A DNA stretch of 64,000 nt from an uncultured Arenicella sp. (lineage in GTDB: Bacteria > Pseudomonadota > Gammaproteobacteria > Arenicellales > Arenicellaceae): contig CALAKU010000024.1 of NCBI GenBank assembly GCA_937922925.1, forward strand, positions 17,296 through 81,295. The letters are read 5' to 3'. The number at the start of each line of letters is the position of its first letter. Position 1 is the first letter of the stretch. The notes below the pieces were generated by a model. The model was given only the letters and a program-made list of their open reading frames with translations. It had not been told where the DNA came from and made no database searches. The position numbers were made by a program, and so were the translations under genes. This document shows, piece by piece, positions 29,738 to 39,258 of this stretch.

Positions 29738-29766
29738 GCAAACAGCAGAATTAACTACTGTTTGCA
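29730..29766 (-). terminator. Rho-independent-like terminator for the minus-strand DUF4870-like gene
   Basis: Arms gcaaacag (29739-29746)/ctgtttgc (29759-29766); run of A on + strand gives a T tract on minus strand. Confidence 0.75.
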
Positions 29767-29828
29767 AAAGGTAAGAGTGAGAAAATGATGAGAGGCACTG
29801 TTGCGAAGTGCCAAACTCTCATCGGTCA

Positions 29829-30176
29829 TTAAAGCGGATAAGGGTGATCCGCTAAAATTTTGCCTACCCCGTTTATCACGCGGTATAAACTCCACAACCA
29901 GGTTGCAAGTAAAATGACGTAGCCGATTGCGGCGACAATCAAAATCCAGCCCACGACAGTCCACAATAAGCCCCACCAGAAAACGCGAATTGCATTGGTG
30001 TAGTGGCTGTGGTAAATCGTGCCCAAGGCGCTTCGCCGTTTGATCATCGCCCAAACCGCTCCGACTAGAATCGGAATTGCAGTAAACAATCCCACACCAA
30101 TCAGAATGTAAGCAATGATCGCATGGCTCTTGGCCTCGCTTTTGGTCAAAACCGTTGCGTTTGCGACGGTATCCAT
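29829..30176 (-). CDS. DUF4870-like small membrane protein
   Basis: 115 aa with TM segments; HYTNAIRVFWWGLLW ... YRVINGVGKILADHPYPL. Confidence 0.75.
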   Translation of the reverse strand: MDTVANATVLTKSEAKSHAIIAYILIGVGLFTAIPILVGAVWAMIKRRSALGTIYHSHYTNAIRVFWWGLLWTVVGWILIVAAIGYVILLATWLWSLYRVINGVGKILADHPYPL

Positions 30177-30558
30177 ACAAGTCTCCTAGTTAAGTTTGAC
30201 GCTTACCATATTGCCTCGAGATGCGCGGCAATCCTATAGCACATATGGACTAGGTAAATAGACTAGGCGTAAATAGATGGGGTTGCGGTATAGATAGCAG
30301 CACCGGTTGTGCTCCTAGTGCACTTCCATCGAGCTATACCACCGATTAGTTTTATCTATCATTCAAAATCAAGGCACTTGAAAACAGATGTTGTTAAAAA
30401 AACCAAGCCTGTTGTTATCGAGCAACATTTTGAGCGAATACGCTTGTCAATCTTAATCCTCGGTTAAAAAGGCACTCCAGGGCGCTCAATCAAAAGATAC
30501 TCCTCACATGAACAATGAGTTCTCTCTTTTTTCATAACTCTCTCTTCTTTATCTTGAT

Positions 30559-30589
30559 ATCGCCGCCCTCATAAGCGGCGATTTTTTTT
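30559..30589 (+). terminator. Strong plus-strand intrinsic terminator in an intergenic region with no plus-strand gene
   Basis: atcgccgc cctcataa gcggcgat followed by ttttttt. Confidence 0.8.
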
Positions 30590-30610
30590 GCCTAGTGAAT
30601 CGATATGGCA

Positions 30611-31270
30611 CTAATGACGAGTCGAGCGACTCAGGTCTTGATCTTTGTTAAGGATCGCAATAAACGATTTAATCTGATCTTCTCGGCTTTTCGTTTCGAT
30701 CAGCAGTTGTTTGTCTTGAGCATCCAAAGGCAAATATCCAAATAAGTTATTAACGATTTCGGTCGAGCTCAGTTGTTCCATGACGGCCCAATCCGTGTCT
30801 ATCTCTTTGGCCATAAAATACTGTTTTAAGGCGGCCAAGAGTGCCAGATTTGAATCGCTGCTATTGTTCTTATCATTTGTTTGCGCTTCAAGCAGAAGAT
30901 CGCTTTCGAAGTCCTTCCAATTTGGTTTGACGATTCGATACTCTCGAACGCTAGGGAGTTCTTCTTCAATACGATATCGGCAGAGGCCTTTTAGTGTGAC
31001 CTCAAGGCGACCGTCTTGAGTTTCTTCGTATCGGTAAATACGCCCAACGCAGCCCACATTATATAAATTTGGCTGGTCTTGGCGGTCGCTGGGTTGGACC
31101 ATTCCAATGAGTTGATTGCTGCGCATGGCATCTTGCACCATGCTTAGATAACGGGGTTCAAAGATATTCAGGGGTAAATGTCCGCCCGGCAAAATCACCG
31201 CGCCAGACAAAGGAAAAATGGGTAGGCTTTTCGGGAGCTGTTCAAAAGTTGGGGAAAAAGGGTGGGGCAT
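30611..31270 (-). CDS. Lon N-terminal (substrate-binding) domain protein
   Basis: LPIFPLSGAVILPGGHLPLNIFEPRYLSMVQDAM; GRIYRYEETQDGRLEVTLKGLCRYRI. Confidence 0.92.
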   Translation of the reverse strand: MPHPFSPTFEQLPKSLPIFPLSGAVILPGGHLPLNIFEPRYLSMVQDAMRSNQLIGMVQPSDRQDQPNLYNVGCVGRIYRYEETQDGRLEVTLKGLCRYRIEEELPSVREYRIVKPNWKDFESDLLLEAQTNDKNNSSDSNLALLAALKQYFMAKEIDTDWAVMEQLSSTEIVNNLFGYLPLDAQDKQLLIETKSREDQIKSFIAILNKDQDLSRSTRH

Positions 31271-31351
31271 TGGAGTCGCCTATTTTGAGTTGCCGAGTGT
31301 TTGATTTACCGAGTTGGGCGTGACGCTCAACTCCGTGTTTGCCCACAAAGT

Positions 31352-32053
31352 TTACTCAGCGACAGGTGAATCGCTTCTATACAAACGTACTTGGTTAAAG
31401 GCTGACGCTTCATCCAGATCGGGCACAGTATGACTTTGGAACTGCGCAACAAGGGTTAACGAACTCAGTTGATTTGGCGAAACCCTCGAATCGGCAACCC
31501 AAATATCGTCAAAAAGTGATTGTAAATCTGGCAGAAGCGGCAAGTTCTCGCGGTCGTAAAATACATCGGCGATAGCAATGACGGTATGTTTTGCCAAAGC
31601 AACTTGGTTGATTGAACCCACGGTTTGAATCTCAACCTGATTAATATCAGCGTTTGCTCGCGCGATGCTGCGGGCGATGGGGTCTTCGTCTAGGGCGATT
31701 GCCTTAAGGGCTCCGGCTTTTGCGGCGGCGATAGCAACGACGCCGCTGCCGCAGCCAAAATCCAGAACTACTTTATCGCGCACAAGATCAGGGTGATCTA
31801 AAAAGTAGCGCGCCAATACCTGCCCGCTCGCCCAGCAGAACGCCCAATACGGAGGCTCGTCCATAAGATCATGCGCCGCTTCGGCACTCAATTCATGCTG
31901 AGGATAATGTTCATCCAATAGAAACAACTTAATCTCAGGCACTTGAGGCAAGGAGTTTAACGCCAGCTCAGCCTGCGGTATTTTGTTGCGCAACGCTAAT
32001 GTTGCGGCGCTCATATCCGAAGGTGTGTTAGATTTATTGATACTCGATGGCAT
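31352..32053 (-). CDS. SAM-dependent methyltransferase (protein-lysine/PrmA-like family)
   Basis: PPYWAFCWASGQVLARYFLDHPDLVRDKVVLDFGCGSGVVAIAAAKAGA. Confidence 0.87.
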   Translation of the reverse strand: MPSSINKSNTPSDMSAATLALRNKIPQAELALNSLPQVPEIKLFLLDEHYPQHELSAEAAHDLMDEPPYWAFCWASGQVLARYFLDHPDLVRDKVVLDFGCGSGVVAIAAAKAGALKAIALDEDPIARSIARANADINQVEIQTVGSINQVALAKHTVIAIADVFYDRENLPLLPDLQSLFDDIWVADSRVSPNQLSSLTLVAQFQSHTVPDLDEASAFNQVRLYRSDSPVAE

Positions 32054-32246
32054 TGCTTAGCGTTACTTGAGTGTTACTTGAGCGTTTTTGAAGTTCTGAA
32101 CATCAGACAGTTTGCATAGTAAGTTGTTGCGGCTAAAAATATCAGTTGCCACACTTGCAAATATTAAAGGTAGTTGTGACTTCGTTATCAAACAGAGAAA
32201 CACGGCGAGCTGAGTACTTAGTCACTTATTTTGACGGCACCATACC

Positions 32247-32540
32247 ATGCGTTTATCGATTTTAATTTTGTGTATTATTTTGCCAATGGCGTCCTCTTGT
32301 TCTTCTATAGGGCAGCAGGCCCAAGCACCAGAAGTGAAAGAGGCGTTTGCTCCGAGTCGCCCGGCTCTTTATCGACAAGATTGCCTTGATGCTGGAGCGA
32401 ACATTATTGGCGACATCGGCGATGGTCGAATACATCGCCAAGACTACCTTTGCCCAAACAATCAGCCGCCCTTAGGCACCATTATTTACAGTGACGGCGA
32501 AGCCATGCCTATCGAAGGCGAAGTGTGCTGTGGCCGCTAA
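32247..32540 (+). CDS. Small putative lipoprotein
   Basis: MRLSILILCIILPMASSCSS lipobox-like leader; 97 aa. Confidence 0.65.
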   Translation: MRLSILILCIILPMASSCSSIGQQAQAPEVKEAFAPSRPALYRQDCLDAGANIIGDIGDGRIHRQDYLCPNNQPPLGTIIYSDGEAMPIEGEVCCGR

Positions 32541-32590
32541 CTATACGACTACCTCGTGTGGCTCTGCGATTATCGCGTGTGGCCCTGCGA

Positions 32591-33598
32591 TTAACGCGCG
32601 TGGCTTAGTACCGCGCGATACCTCACCTTGCCATGATGCAGGCGCTCGATTGCCTCGTTGATATCGCTAAATGCGTATTCTTCTATCACGGGTTTAATAT
32701 CGTGTTTTGCCGCAAACGCGAGCATTTGCGAAATAGTACTAGGGCTGCCCACCGGAGAACCCGAAATACTCAGTTGCTTGCCTAACAGCATCTGCACTCG
32801 AATCGCCATTGGATCGACTGGGATGCCCACAAAATTCAAACGCCCTTTGGGAGCCAATGTTTGCAGATAGAGCGCCCAATCCAGCGGCACATTGACTGTC
32901 GATAAAATCATGTCAAAGCGGTTGCGCGCCGATTTGATGGCGGCGTCGTCTCGCGAATTGAGCGTGTCGGACGCGCCCAAAGACAATGCTTCGTCGGTTT
33001 TCGCTTGGGTCGATGTAAACGCGGTTACCTCGCATCCCCAGGCGCTGAAAAATTGCAGCGCCAAATGTCCGAGCCCGCCAATGCCGATAATGGCAACTCG
33101 GTCGCCGGGTTTTACGTTGAATTGAACAATTGGATTAAACACGGTGACGCCACCACAAAATAGAGGGCCAGCGCTGGTGTGATCAATACCATCCGGTAGG
33201 GCGACGACACTGCTGGCTTGCGCTCGCACTCTATCCGCAAAACCGCCGTGGCGGCCGATGATTGTAGGCCGAGCCTGCGCGCATAAATTTTGATCGTCTT
33301 GATGACAGCTTTGGCAGTCATTGCAATAGCCTGAATGCCAACCCAAGCCCACGGCTTGCCCAATCGTGAATTGGTTTACCGATTCTCCAACCGCAGTGAT
33401 GCGGCCTATGACTTCATGGCCAGCGACTAGGGGATATCGACTTGCGCCCCATTCATTATTGATCATGCTGAGATCGCTGTGGCAAAGGCCACTTGAGTCT
33501 ATTTCTATCTCAACATCGTCGACCTTGAGTTCGCCGGGGTCGTATTCAAATGGCTGTAATTTCTCACCAGCGGCCATTGCTGCGTAGGCGTGTATCAT
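32591..33598 (-). CDS. Zinc-dependent alcohol dehydrogenase (YahK/CAD-like)
   Basis: GLCHSDLSMINNEWG, GHEVIGRITAVGESV, YCNDCQSCHQDDQNLC, IGIGGLGHLALQF. Confidence 0.93.
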   Translation of the reverse strand: MIHAYAAMAAGEKLQPFEYDPGELKVDDVEIEIDSSGLCHSDLSMINNEWGASRYPLVAGHEVIGRITAVGESVNQFTIGQAVGLGWHSGYCNDCQSCHQDDQNLCAQARPTIIGRHGGFADRVRAQASSVVALPDGIDHTSAGPLFCGGVTVFNPIVQFNVKPGDRVAIIGIGGLGHLALQFFSAWGCEVTAFTSTQAKTDEALSLGASDTLNSRDDAAIKSARNRFDMILSTVNVPLDWALYLQTLAPKGRLNFVGIPVDPMAIRVQMLLGKQLSISGSPVGSPSTISQMLAFAAKHDIKPVIEEYAFSDINEAIERLHHGKVRYRAVLSHAR

Positions 33599-33658
33599 GC
33601 TTGCTCCGTCTCTGTAAGATGCTTAACAGTCTACCGCGAAACACGTTAAACTGGGTGG

Positions 33659-34861
33659 ATGCATTGTAATTCGAGCCGCCGACGTTTCCTAAGTTTATTG
33701 GCCGCCTCTGCTGCGGCTAGCGCCTGTTCAGATGCCATTCCCCCTGATCGTTATACCCAAGACGACATCGAGTTGTTGGCAAAACAACGATTAGATGAGG
33801 CGGCGGCCAGTGGTCAAGGGCGCTTTGGTCTTCAACGATACGCAGGCTACCAAGGTTTGAGCGAACTACCCTGGTTCGAACTCGATGAAAATCAACAATT
33901 GATTTGTGTCGACGAATCGGTGCCGCCAGCCATCGATGTGCATTGTCATCTTGGGATGCGAGTGTTGTTCAAGCCAAAGTTGAATCAACATGAATCCAGT
34001 CAGCGAGTTCAGCATTTATTGGATTGCCAAGCGGATTGCGAATTGGACTTAGACGTTTACATGAACGCAAATTTTAGCAACAAGGCGTTAAGGCACCTGA
34101 AGCGAACCTTGCTAACCCAGGGCTTGTGGGGCAACGAGGTTGTGCGAACTCACACCATGGCGAATCTGATTAATGAGATGGATTCCATGCGGGTAGACAA
34201 AGCCATCTTATTGCCAATTAAGTTCGGCTTACCGTTTGGCGACGATTTGACTGAACAATGGCGCCGCGATGCTCAAAAACCCGTATTCAATAATCGCCTG
34301 CTAAGTGGTTTTTCGGTTGACCCTCATGCCGAAAACGCAATTGAAGAATTCAGGCAGCATGCCGCCAAGGGCTTTAAGATCGTTAAGCTGCATCCGCCAC
34401 TGCAAAAGTTTTTCCCCGACGACACCAAGTTAATGCCCTTGTATGAAGAGGCTCAAAGCTCAGGCGTGGTGGTGTTTTTCCATGGTGGGCGAGCTGGGAT
34501 TGAGCCGGAGTCATCCCATCCTTATGCCATGCCTCGGCACTACGAAGCGGCACTTAAGAACTTTCCCAAACTGAATTTCATTCTTGGCCATGGCGGTGCG
34601 CGCGACGGCGATGCCATGCTTGAGTTAATGCTCAAGTACCCAAATGCGTGGCTGGGTTTACAAGGTCAGGGTCTAAGCAAGCTGGACAACATCATTGATC
34701 GCAGTCGAGGCCAGCGTTTGTTGTTTGGCACGGATTGGCCGTTTTATCATATCGCTCCTTCGTTGGCGAAAATCTTGATGGTCACCGAAGCACCAGGGCG
34801 AATGGCCCTTCGCCGGCGCCTACTAAGAGACAATGCCGTATCGCTGTTTGCTTCGATATAG
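33659..34861 (+). CDS. Amidohydrolase family (TIM-barrel) protein with Tat/lipoprotein-like leader
   Basis: SSRRRFLSLLAASAAASACSD leader; DVHCHLGM, FILGHGGARDGDAML, LLFGTDWPFY. Confidence 0.85.
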   Translation: MHCNSSRRRFLSLLAASAAASACSDAIPPDRYTQDDIELLAKQRLDEAAASGQGRFGLQRYAGYQGLSELPWFELDENQQLICVDESVPPAIDVHCHLGMRVLFKPKLNQHESSQRVQHLLDCQADCELDLDVYMNANFSNKALRHLKRTLLTQGLWGNEVVRTHTMANLINEMDSMRVDKAILLPIKFGLPFGDDLTEQWRRDAQKPVFNNRLLSGFSVDPHAENAIEEFRQHAAKGFKIVKLHPPLQKFFPDDTKLMPLYEEAQSSGVVVFFHGGRAGIEPESSHPYAMPRHYEAALKNFPKLNFILGHGGARDGDAMLELMLKYPNAWLGLQGQGLSKLDNIIDRSRGQRLLFGTDWPFYHIAPSLAKILMVTEAPGRMALRRRLLRDNAVSLFASI

Positions 34862-34946
34862 ATAATCAGCTACTTCAGGTTTCGCATATTTGGTTTGACA
34901 TATTAAGGAAGCCCCAAATTGAATAGGCGAGAGCGACCTCGTCCAA

Positions 34947-34969
34947 ATGGACTATAGTCTAGCTAGACT
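34947..34969 (+). promoter_or_regulatory. Overlapping palindromes upstream of the 72-aa gene, containing ATGGACTATAGTC
   Basis: atggactatagtc (34947-34959) overlapping perfect palindrome agtctagctagact (34956-34969). Confidence 0.6.
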
Positions 34970-35028
34970 GCGCACTCTAAAATGCGATCATATAAGGGTT
35001 ACGGGGTTTCGCTAGGAAGGCGTATTGA

Positions 35029-35247
35029 GTGAGTAAGAGCATGCATATGTCGTCTATAAAGGTAGTAGCGAATAAAATTGAAGAGTTAGTTGTCTGTACT
35101 CTTCCAAATGGCGAAGAAATTGAAATCGAGATGATCGATGCTTGGGGGGACGAAGCGGGCTCTGCAGCCGACGTGGATTCAGCCTTAGATCTTTTGCAAA
35201 GCCATTTGCGAGATCAAGTTAAGGAAAAGCTAGGATTCGATGGCTAG
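35029..35247 (+). CDS. Small hypothetical protein
   Basis: GTG start with aggaagg ribosome-binding-like site at 35013-35019; 72 aa. Confidence 0.6.
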   Translation: MSKSMHMSSIKVVANKIEELVVCTLPNGEEIEIEMIDAWGDEAGSAADVDSALDLLQSHLRDQVKEKLGFDG

Positions 35248-35358
35248 CTAAAGATGGTTCGATACTGATTGAGGCAAGCGTTGTCGCCAGTCTATGCTTG
35301 CGCCGCAAGTAGACGCAGGTTATAAGGATTGCTGTAAGCATTTATTTTGAGGGCGTCC

Positions 35359-35976
35359 ATGACGACCGTCATTCCATTTTCAGAGGCGTGTGAGCGCAAC
35401 AAAGATCCTATCTTAGAGATCATTACGCCGTATCTAAACGCGGTCGATCGAGTGCTGGAAATCGGCACTGGCACAGCGCAACATGCGCTTCATTTTGCCC
35501 AAGCCTGCCCGCATTTAACGTGGCAAACTACTGATCAATCGGAATACTTGGAAGGCATCCGTGCGCAACTGCAAAACACACCGCAAAGTAATGTGCTGGA
35601 ACCTTTTGAACTCGATGTCAATCAAATTGATTGGCTAGCGCATTCGCAAGACAAGTCGGCTGGCTATCCTTTGCTGTACACGGCCAATACCTTTCATATT
35701 ATGACAGAGCAGGATGTGATTGAATTTTTTGCTGGCCTGCCGAAAATAGTTAGCTCGCATGCCACGCTGATCGTCTATGGGCCGTTTAGCTATCAAGGCA
35801 AATTCACCAGCCTAAGTAATGCCGAATTTGATCAGCGATTGCGTCAACGAGGCGTCGGCAGCGGTATTCGAGATATCGACTTCTTAACTCCCTTAGCCAA
35901 TCAAGCGGGCTTTAAACTAAAGCAAGACGTGGCCATGCCCGCGAACAATCAAATACTGGTTTGGCAAAAAAGCTGA
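35359..35976 (+). CDS. DUF938 family SAM-dependent methyltransferase
   Basis: FSEACERNKDPILEIITPYL ... VLEIGTGTAQHALHFAQACPHLTWQTTDQS ... TANTFHIM; start chosen at MTTVIPFSEA. Confidence 0.88.
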   Translation: MTTVIPFSEACERNKDPILEIITPYLNAVDRVLEIGTGTAQHALHFAQACPHLTWQTTDQSEYLEGIRAQLQNTPQSNVLEPFELDVNQIDWLAHSQDKSAGYPLLYTANTFHIMTEQDVIEFFAGLPKIVSSHATLIVYGPFSYQGKFTSLSNAEFDQRLRQRGVGSGIRDIDFLTPLANQAGFKLKQDVAMPANNQILVWQKS

Positions 35977-36025
35977 TTAGGTAAACCTCAACTATTCTTC
36001 TCTCCGGTATATCCGGGACATACTT

Positions 36026-37291
36026 ATGAAAATAATAAAATTGATAGCGCTTTTGTTGCTTGTGTTGGCGATCGCCGCAGCTCTTTGGTTTTACCGGCCC
36101 TGGTCTGACTTTTCGCCAGCACAGATAAGTGCTTTGCAAGACCCTAGCCGCTTCCCCAGTACGTTTCGCGATATGGAATCCTACGTGCCGTTTAGCTGGG
36201 TGAAAAAAGGCAACTTGCCGGTGCGAAAGTTTGGCGAGGACAATAAAAGCCTGAATATAGAGATGGGTCATCAAGGTGCAAGTAAAGCGCTTGAAACGTT
36301 TTTACAAGAGTCGACGACTACTGCATTGATTGTGATCAAAGATGGAGTCATCCGCCATGAACAGTATCGTTTAGGCTCGTCTTCCGACTCGCGTTTTACG
36401 TCATGGTCGGTGGCTAAAAGTTTTGTGGCAACGGCGGTTATGTCAGCGCATGAACAAGGTTTGATCGAGAGTCTTGACGACACGGCTTACAAGTATGCGC
36501 CTCAATATGCGGGCACCGATTTTGGACAGACCTCCATTAAAGGGCTGTTGGCCATGAGCTCTGGCGTTGAGTTTAAAGAAGACTACTTTGCCGATGATTC
36601 GGATATTCTCCCCTTCTTTTTTAATAGTTTTGTTTTGGGCCGCAATCCAGATACCTTATTAAAACCGTTTAAACGAACTCGCCCAGAGTTCAGCGATTTT
36701 CATTACATTTCTCCGAATTCTCATGTGTTGTCCGCAGTCTTACGCGGGATCTATAAAAAGCCCTTGGCACAGATTATCAGTGAACAGCTCTGGCAACCTC
36801 TGGGCATGGAAGCCGATGCAACATGGTTGCAACACAAACCCGGGCTGCAAGGCCAAGCCCTAGGGTATTGCTGCTTGAATGCGCGTTTACGCGACTATGC
36901 CCGCTTTGGACAATTCTATGTAGACGCAATGAATGGCCGCAATAAAACGCAATTGAAATTGTCGCCACAAGTTTTGCAGTCGTTAACGGAGCCTGCCAGC
37001 GCCGCTCATGCGCCGGGGCAGGGCACTTATGCTGGCCGCGGCTATAGTTGGCATTTTTGGCTACCAGAGCGCACGCGCGGTGTATTTATGGCGTCTGGAG
37101 TTTATGGGCAATATATCTGGATGCAGCCCAAAGACAACTTGGTTATTGTAAAAACCTCGGCCGACCCAGACTTTCTCAGTCGTTTCGCTGAAACCGAATC
37201 AATGTTTAGAGCGATTGCCGCGCACTATGTGACAGGTGCGCCTGCCGCTCAATCAACGCCAGCAATCGAGCCAGTAAATGAAGCCGAATGA
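36026..37291 (+). CDS. Serine hydrolase, beta-lactamase/class C PBP family
   Basis: SxxK motif TSWSVAKSFVATAV; FHYISPNSHVLSAVL; N-terminal TM anchor. Confidence 0.9.
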   Translation: MKIIKLIALLLLVLAIAAALWFYRPWSDFSPAQISALQDPSRFPSTFRDMESYVPFSWVKKGNLPVRKFGEDNKSLNIEMGHQGASKALETFLQESTTTALIVIKDGVIRHEQYRLGSSSDSRFTSWSVAKSFVATAVMSAHEQGLIESLDDTAYKYAPQYAGTDFGQTSIKGLLAMSSGVEFKEDYFADDSDILPFFFNSFVLGRNPDTLLKPFKRTRPEFSDFHYISPNSHVLSAVLRGIYKKPLAQIISEQLWQPLGMEADATWLQHKPGLQGQALGYCCLNARLRDYARFGQFYVDAMNGRNKTQLKLSPQVLQSLTEPASAAHAPGQGTYAGRGYSWHFWLPERTRGVFMASGVYGQYIWMQPKDNLVIVKTSADPDFLSRFAETESMFRAIAAHYVTGAPAAQSTPAIEPVNEAE

Positions 37292-38415
37292 TCAAGCTCA
37301 GTGCAGAGCAGGCACGCCGCCTAGTTGTCAATAGTCAAGGAGTCTACGCGGCCGCAAAACTCGGTACTGGCGCGACGGCGGTCGCTGAGATACTCAAACG
37401 ACTGAGCTATGTGCAAATCGATACCATTTCGGTGGTCGAAAGAGCGCATCATCACGTGTTCTGGTCACGCCATCCAAAGTATCAACATTCTTGGCTCGAT
37501 AAGGCTCTCGAAGAAAAGCTGGCATTTGAATATTGGTCGCATGCGGCTGCGTATTTGCCAATGCGTGACTATCGTTACTCCTTGCCTAAGAAGCGAGAGC
37601 TAGCTGGCGGTGGAAAACATTGGTTCGATAAAGACCCGCAACAAGCAAAGTATGTTTTAGACGTAATCCGTGAACGCGGGCCGATGATGGCGCGAGACTT
37701 TAAGCAAGCCCGATCCATCAAAAATCCCGGTTGGGGTGATCGTAAACCCGCCAAACAAGCCTTGGAGCGCCTGTTTATGGAGGGCGAGCTGATGATCGCC
37801 CGGCGAGACAACTTCCAAAAGGTTTTTGATCTTACTGAGCGAGTATTGCCCTCAGACATTGACAACAGCCTACCAAGTAATGGCGAATTTCTTGATTATC
37901 TAATCTTTAGATGTTTGGATGCGCAAGGTATCGCGACGGCGGCTCAAATCGCTTATTTAAGAAAAGGCATGGCGGCCAAGGTGCAACAACGTTGTTTGGT
38001 TCTTTGCGCACAAGGGCACTTAAAAGAGGCAAGGGTTAACAATCAAACGTATTTCCTTAAAGCGAGTTTCGAGGCATTGATTAGCCAGCGCATTCCAAAA
38101 ACAAGCATTAAGATTTTATCGCCGTTTGATAATCTGCTTATCCAGCGCCAACGCGCTAGCGATATTTTTGATTTTGATTATCAAATCGAATGCTATGTAC
38201 CCGCGCCCAAACGTCAATATGGTTACTTTGTACTCCCCATTTTACAAGGCACTCGATTTATTGGGCGAGTTGATGCTCGCGCAGATCGCAAACGCAAAGT
38301 ACTCGAATTAAACGGATTATGGTTTGAATCAGACCGCGCTAAATCGGCCAAGGATGAAGTGGTAAATGCGCTTGAAAAATTTGCCGACTTTAATCAGGTG
38401 GAATTCCAAGCTTAG
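37288..38415 (+). CDS. ycaQ: YcaQ-like (winged-helix, HTH_42) DNA glycosylase family protein
   Basis: LSYVQIDTISVVERAHHHVFWSRHPKY; EYWSHAAAYLPMRDYRY; overlaps preceding stop by 4 nt. Confidence 0.87.
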   Translation: MIKLSAEQARRLVVNSQGVYAAAKLGTGATAVAEILKRLSYVQIDTISVVERAHHHVFWSRHPKYQHSWLDKALEEKLAFEYWSHAAAYLPMRDYRYSLPKKRELAGGGKHWFDKDPQQAKYVLDVIRERGPMMARDFKQARSIKNPGWGDRKPAKQALERLFMEGELMIARRDNFQKVFDLTERVLPSDIDNSLPSNGEFLDYLIFRCLDAQGIATAAQIAYLRKGMAAKVQQRCLVLCAQGHLKEARVNNQTYFLKASFEALISQRIPKTSIKILSPFDNLLIQRQRASDIFDFDYQIECYVPAPKRQYGYFVLPILQGTRFIGRVDARADRKRKVLELNGLWFESDRAKSAKDEVVNALEKFADFNQVEFQA

Positions 38416-38517
38416 CGATGCACAGGTTTAGATGCACATGGCTTTCACAGATAAGAATAAGCCTTGACGTTCTGCGTTTATAGTCCGCTTATCGCAGACA
38501 CTCACTCAAAACTCGAT

Positions 38518-38685
38518 ATGTTTTCCCTATTCAAGACCGACCCGAGTAAAGCCTTACAAAAACAATATGACAAACTGTTGGCAGACGCTATGCAAGCTCA
38601 GCGAAAGGGCGACATTCGCTTATATTCACAGTTGAGCCAAGAAGCTGAAGATGTATTAAAAAAATTAGACTCTCAGAAAGAGTAA
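38518..38685 (+). CDS. DUF6435-like small protein
   Basis: MFSLFKTDPSKALQKQYDKLLADAMQAQRKGDIRLYSQLSQEAEDVLKKLD. Confidence 0.72.
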   Translation: MFSLFKTDPSKALQKQYDKLLADAMQAQRKGDIRLYSQLSQEAEDVLKKLDSQKE

Positions 38686-38740
38686 AAAATTCAAGTTTAA
38701 GAAACGGTTTTGGGTGTATTGAGCGGCCGCACTTTTGCGA

Positions 38741-39184
38741 CTATTCAGTCTCGTTATTAGATTGCTCAATAACTTGAGTCCAAACCTGTGTTTGGCAAAA
38801 AAACGCGATACAGCCCTTTACTTGCAGTGCGCCATCATCGAGGCGTTTGATAATTGATTTATAGGTTTTATCAGCCTCGGGGTCGTAGATTTTGCCACCA
38901 CGCCAGTCTTTTTTTCGGGCGTCGAAACCTTCAAGAATCGTAAGCCCCAGTACTTTTTTACCGGCTTTATTAACGGCTGTCTCCGCGGTCATGCCTTCTT
39001 CCAAACTATCTGGGCTTATCCAAACAACGGTGCCACAGGGAGTGCCATCGCCACAATCGGCAATTTGAATATGTGAATTTTTCTTTTGAGTAAGAAACGT
39101 GCCGTAGACATCAAGGCCATTGGCCCAGCTTGTGACAGGAGCCATCAACAAGATGACAAGCATTATTACGTTTGGCTTTTTCAT
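38741..39184 (-). CDS. DUF2147 domain secreted protein
   Basis: Signal MKKPNVIMLVILLMAPVTSWA; GKKVLGLTILEGFDARKKDWRGGKIYDPEADKTYKS ... LQVKGCIAFFCQTQVW. Confidence 0.88.
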   Translation of the reverse strand: MKKPNVIMLVILLMAPVTSWANGLDVYGTFLTQKKNSHIQIADCGDGTPCGTVVWISPDSLEEGMTAETAVNKAGKKVLGLTILEGFDARKKDWRGGKIYDPEADKTYKSIIKRLDDGALQVKGCIAFFCQTQVWTQVIEQSNNETE

Positions 39185-39258
39185 GTATTTAACTCCTATC
39201 ATCAATGCCGACTTTTGCGGGCGTGGGTTGGTGTTCAAAGGTGCTTACTTCGCGGCAA

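Noticed and set aside
29755-30180. 141-aa minus-strand ORF overlapping the DUF4870-like gene
   Set aside because: Out-of-frame with the TM-rich 115-aa ORF and composition atypical; alternative frame artefact
34947-34969. T7-like phage promoter because of ACTATAG
   Set aside because: Lacks the rest of the T7-type consensus and no phage genes are present
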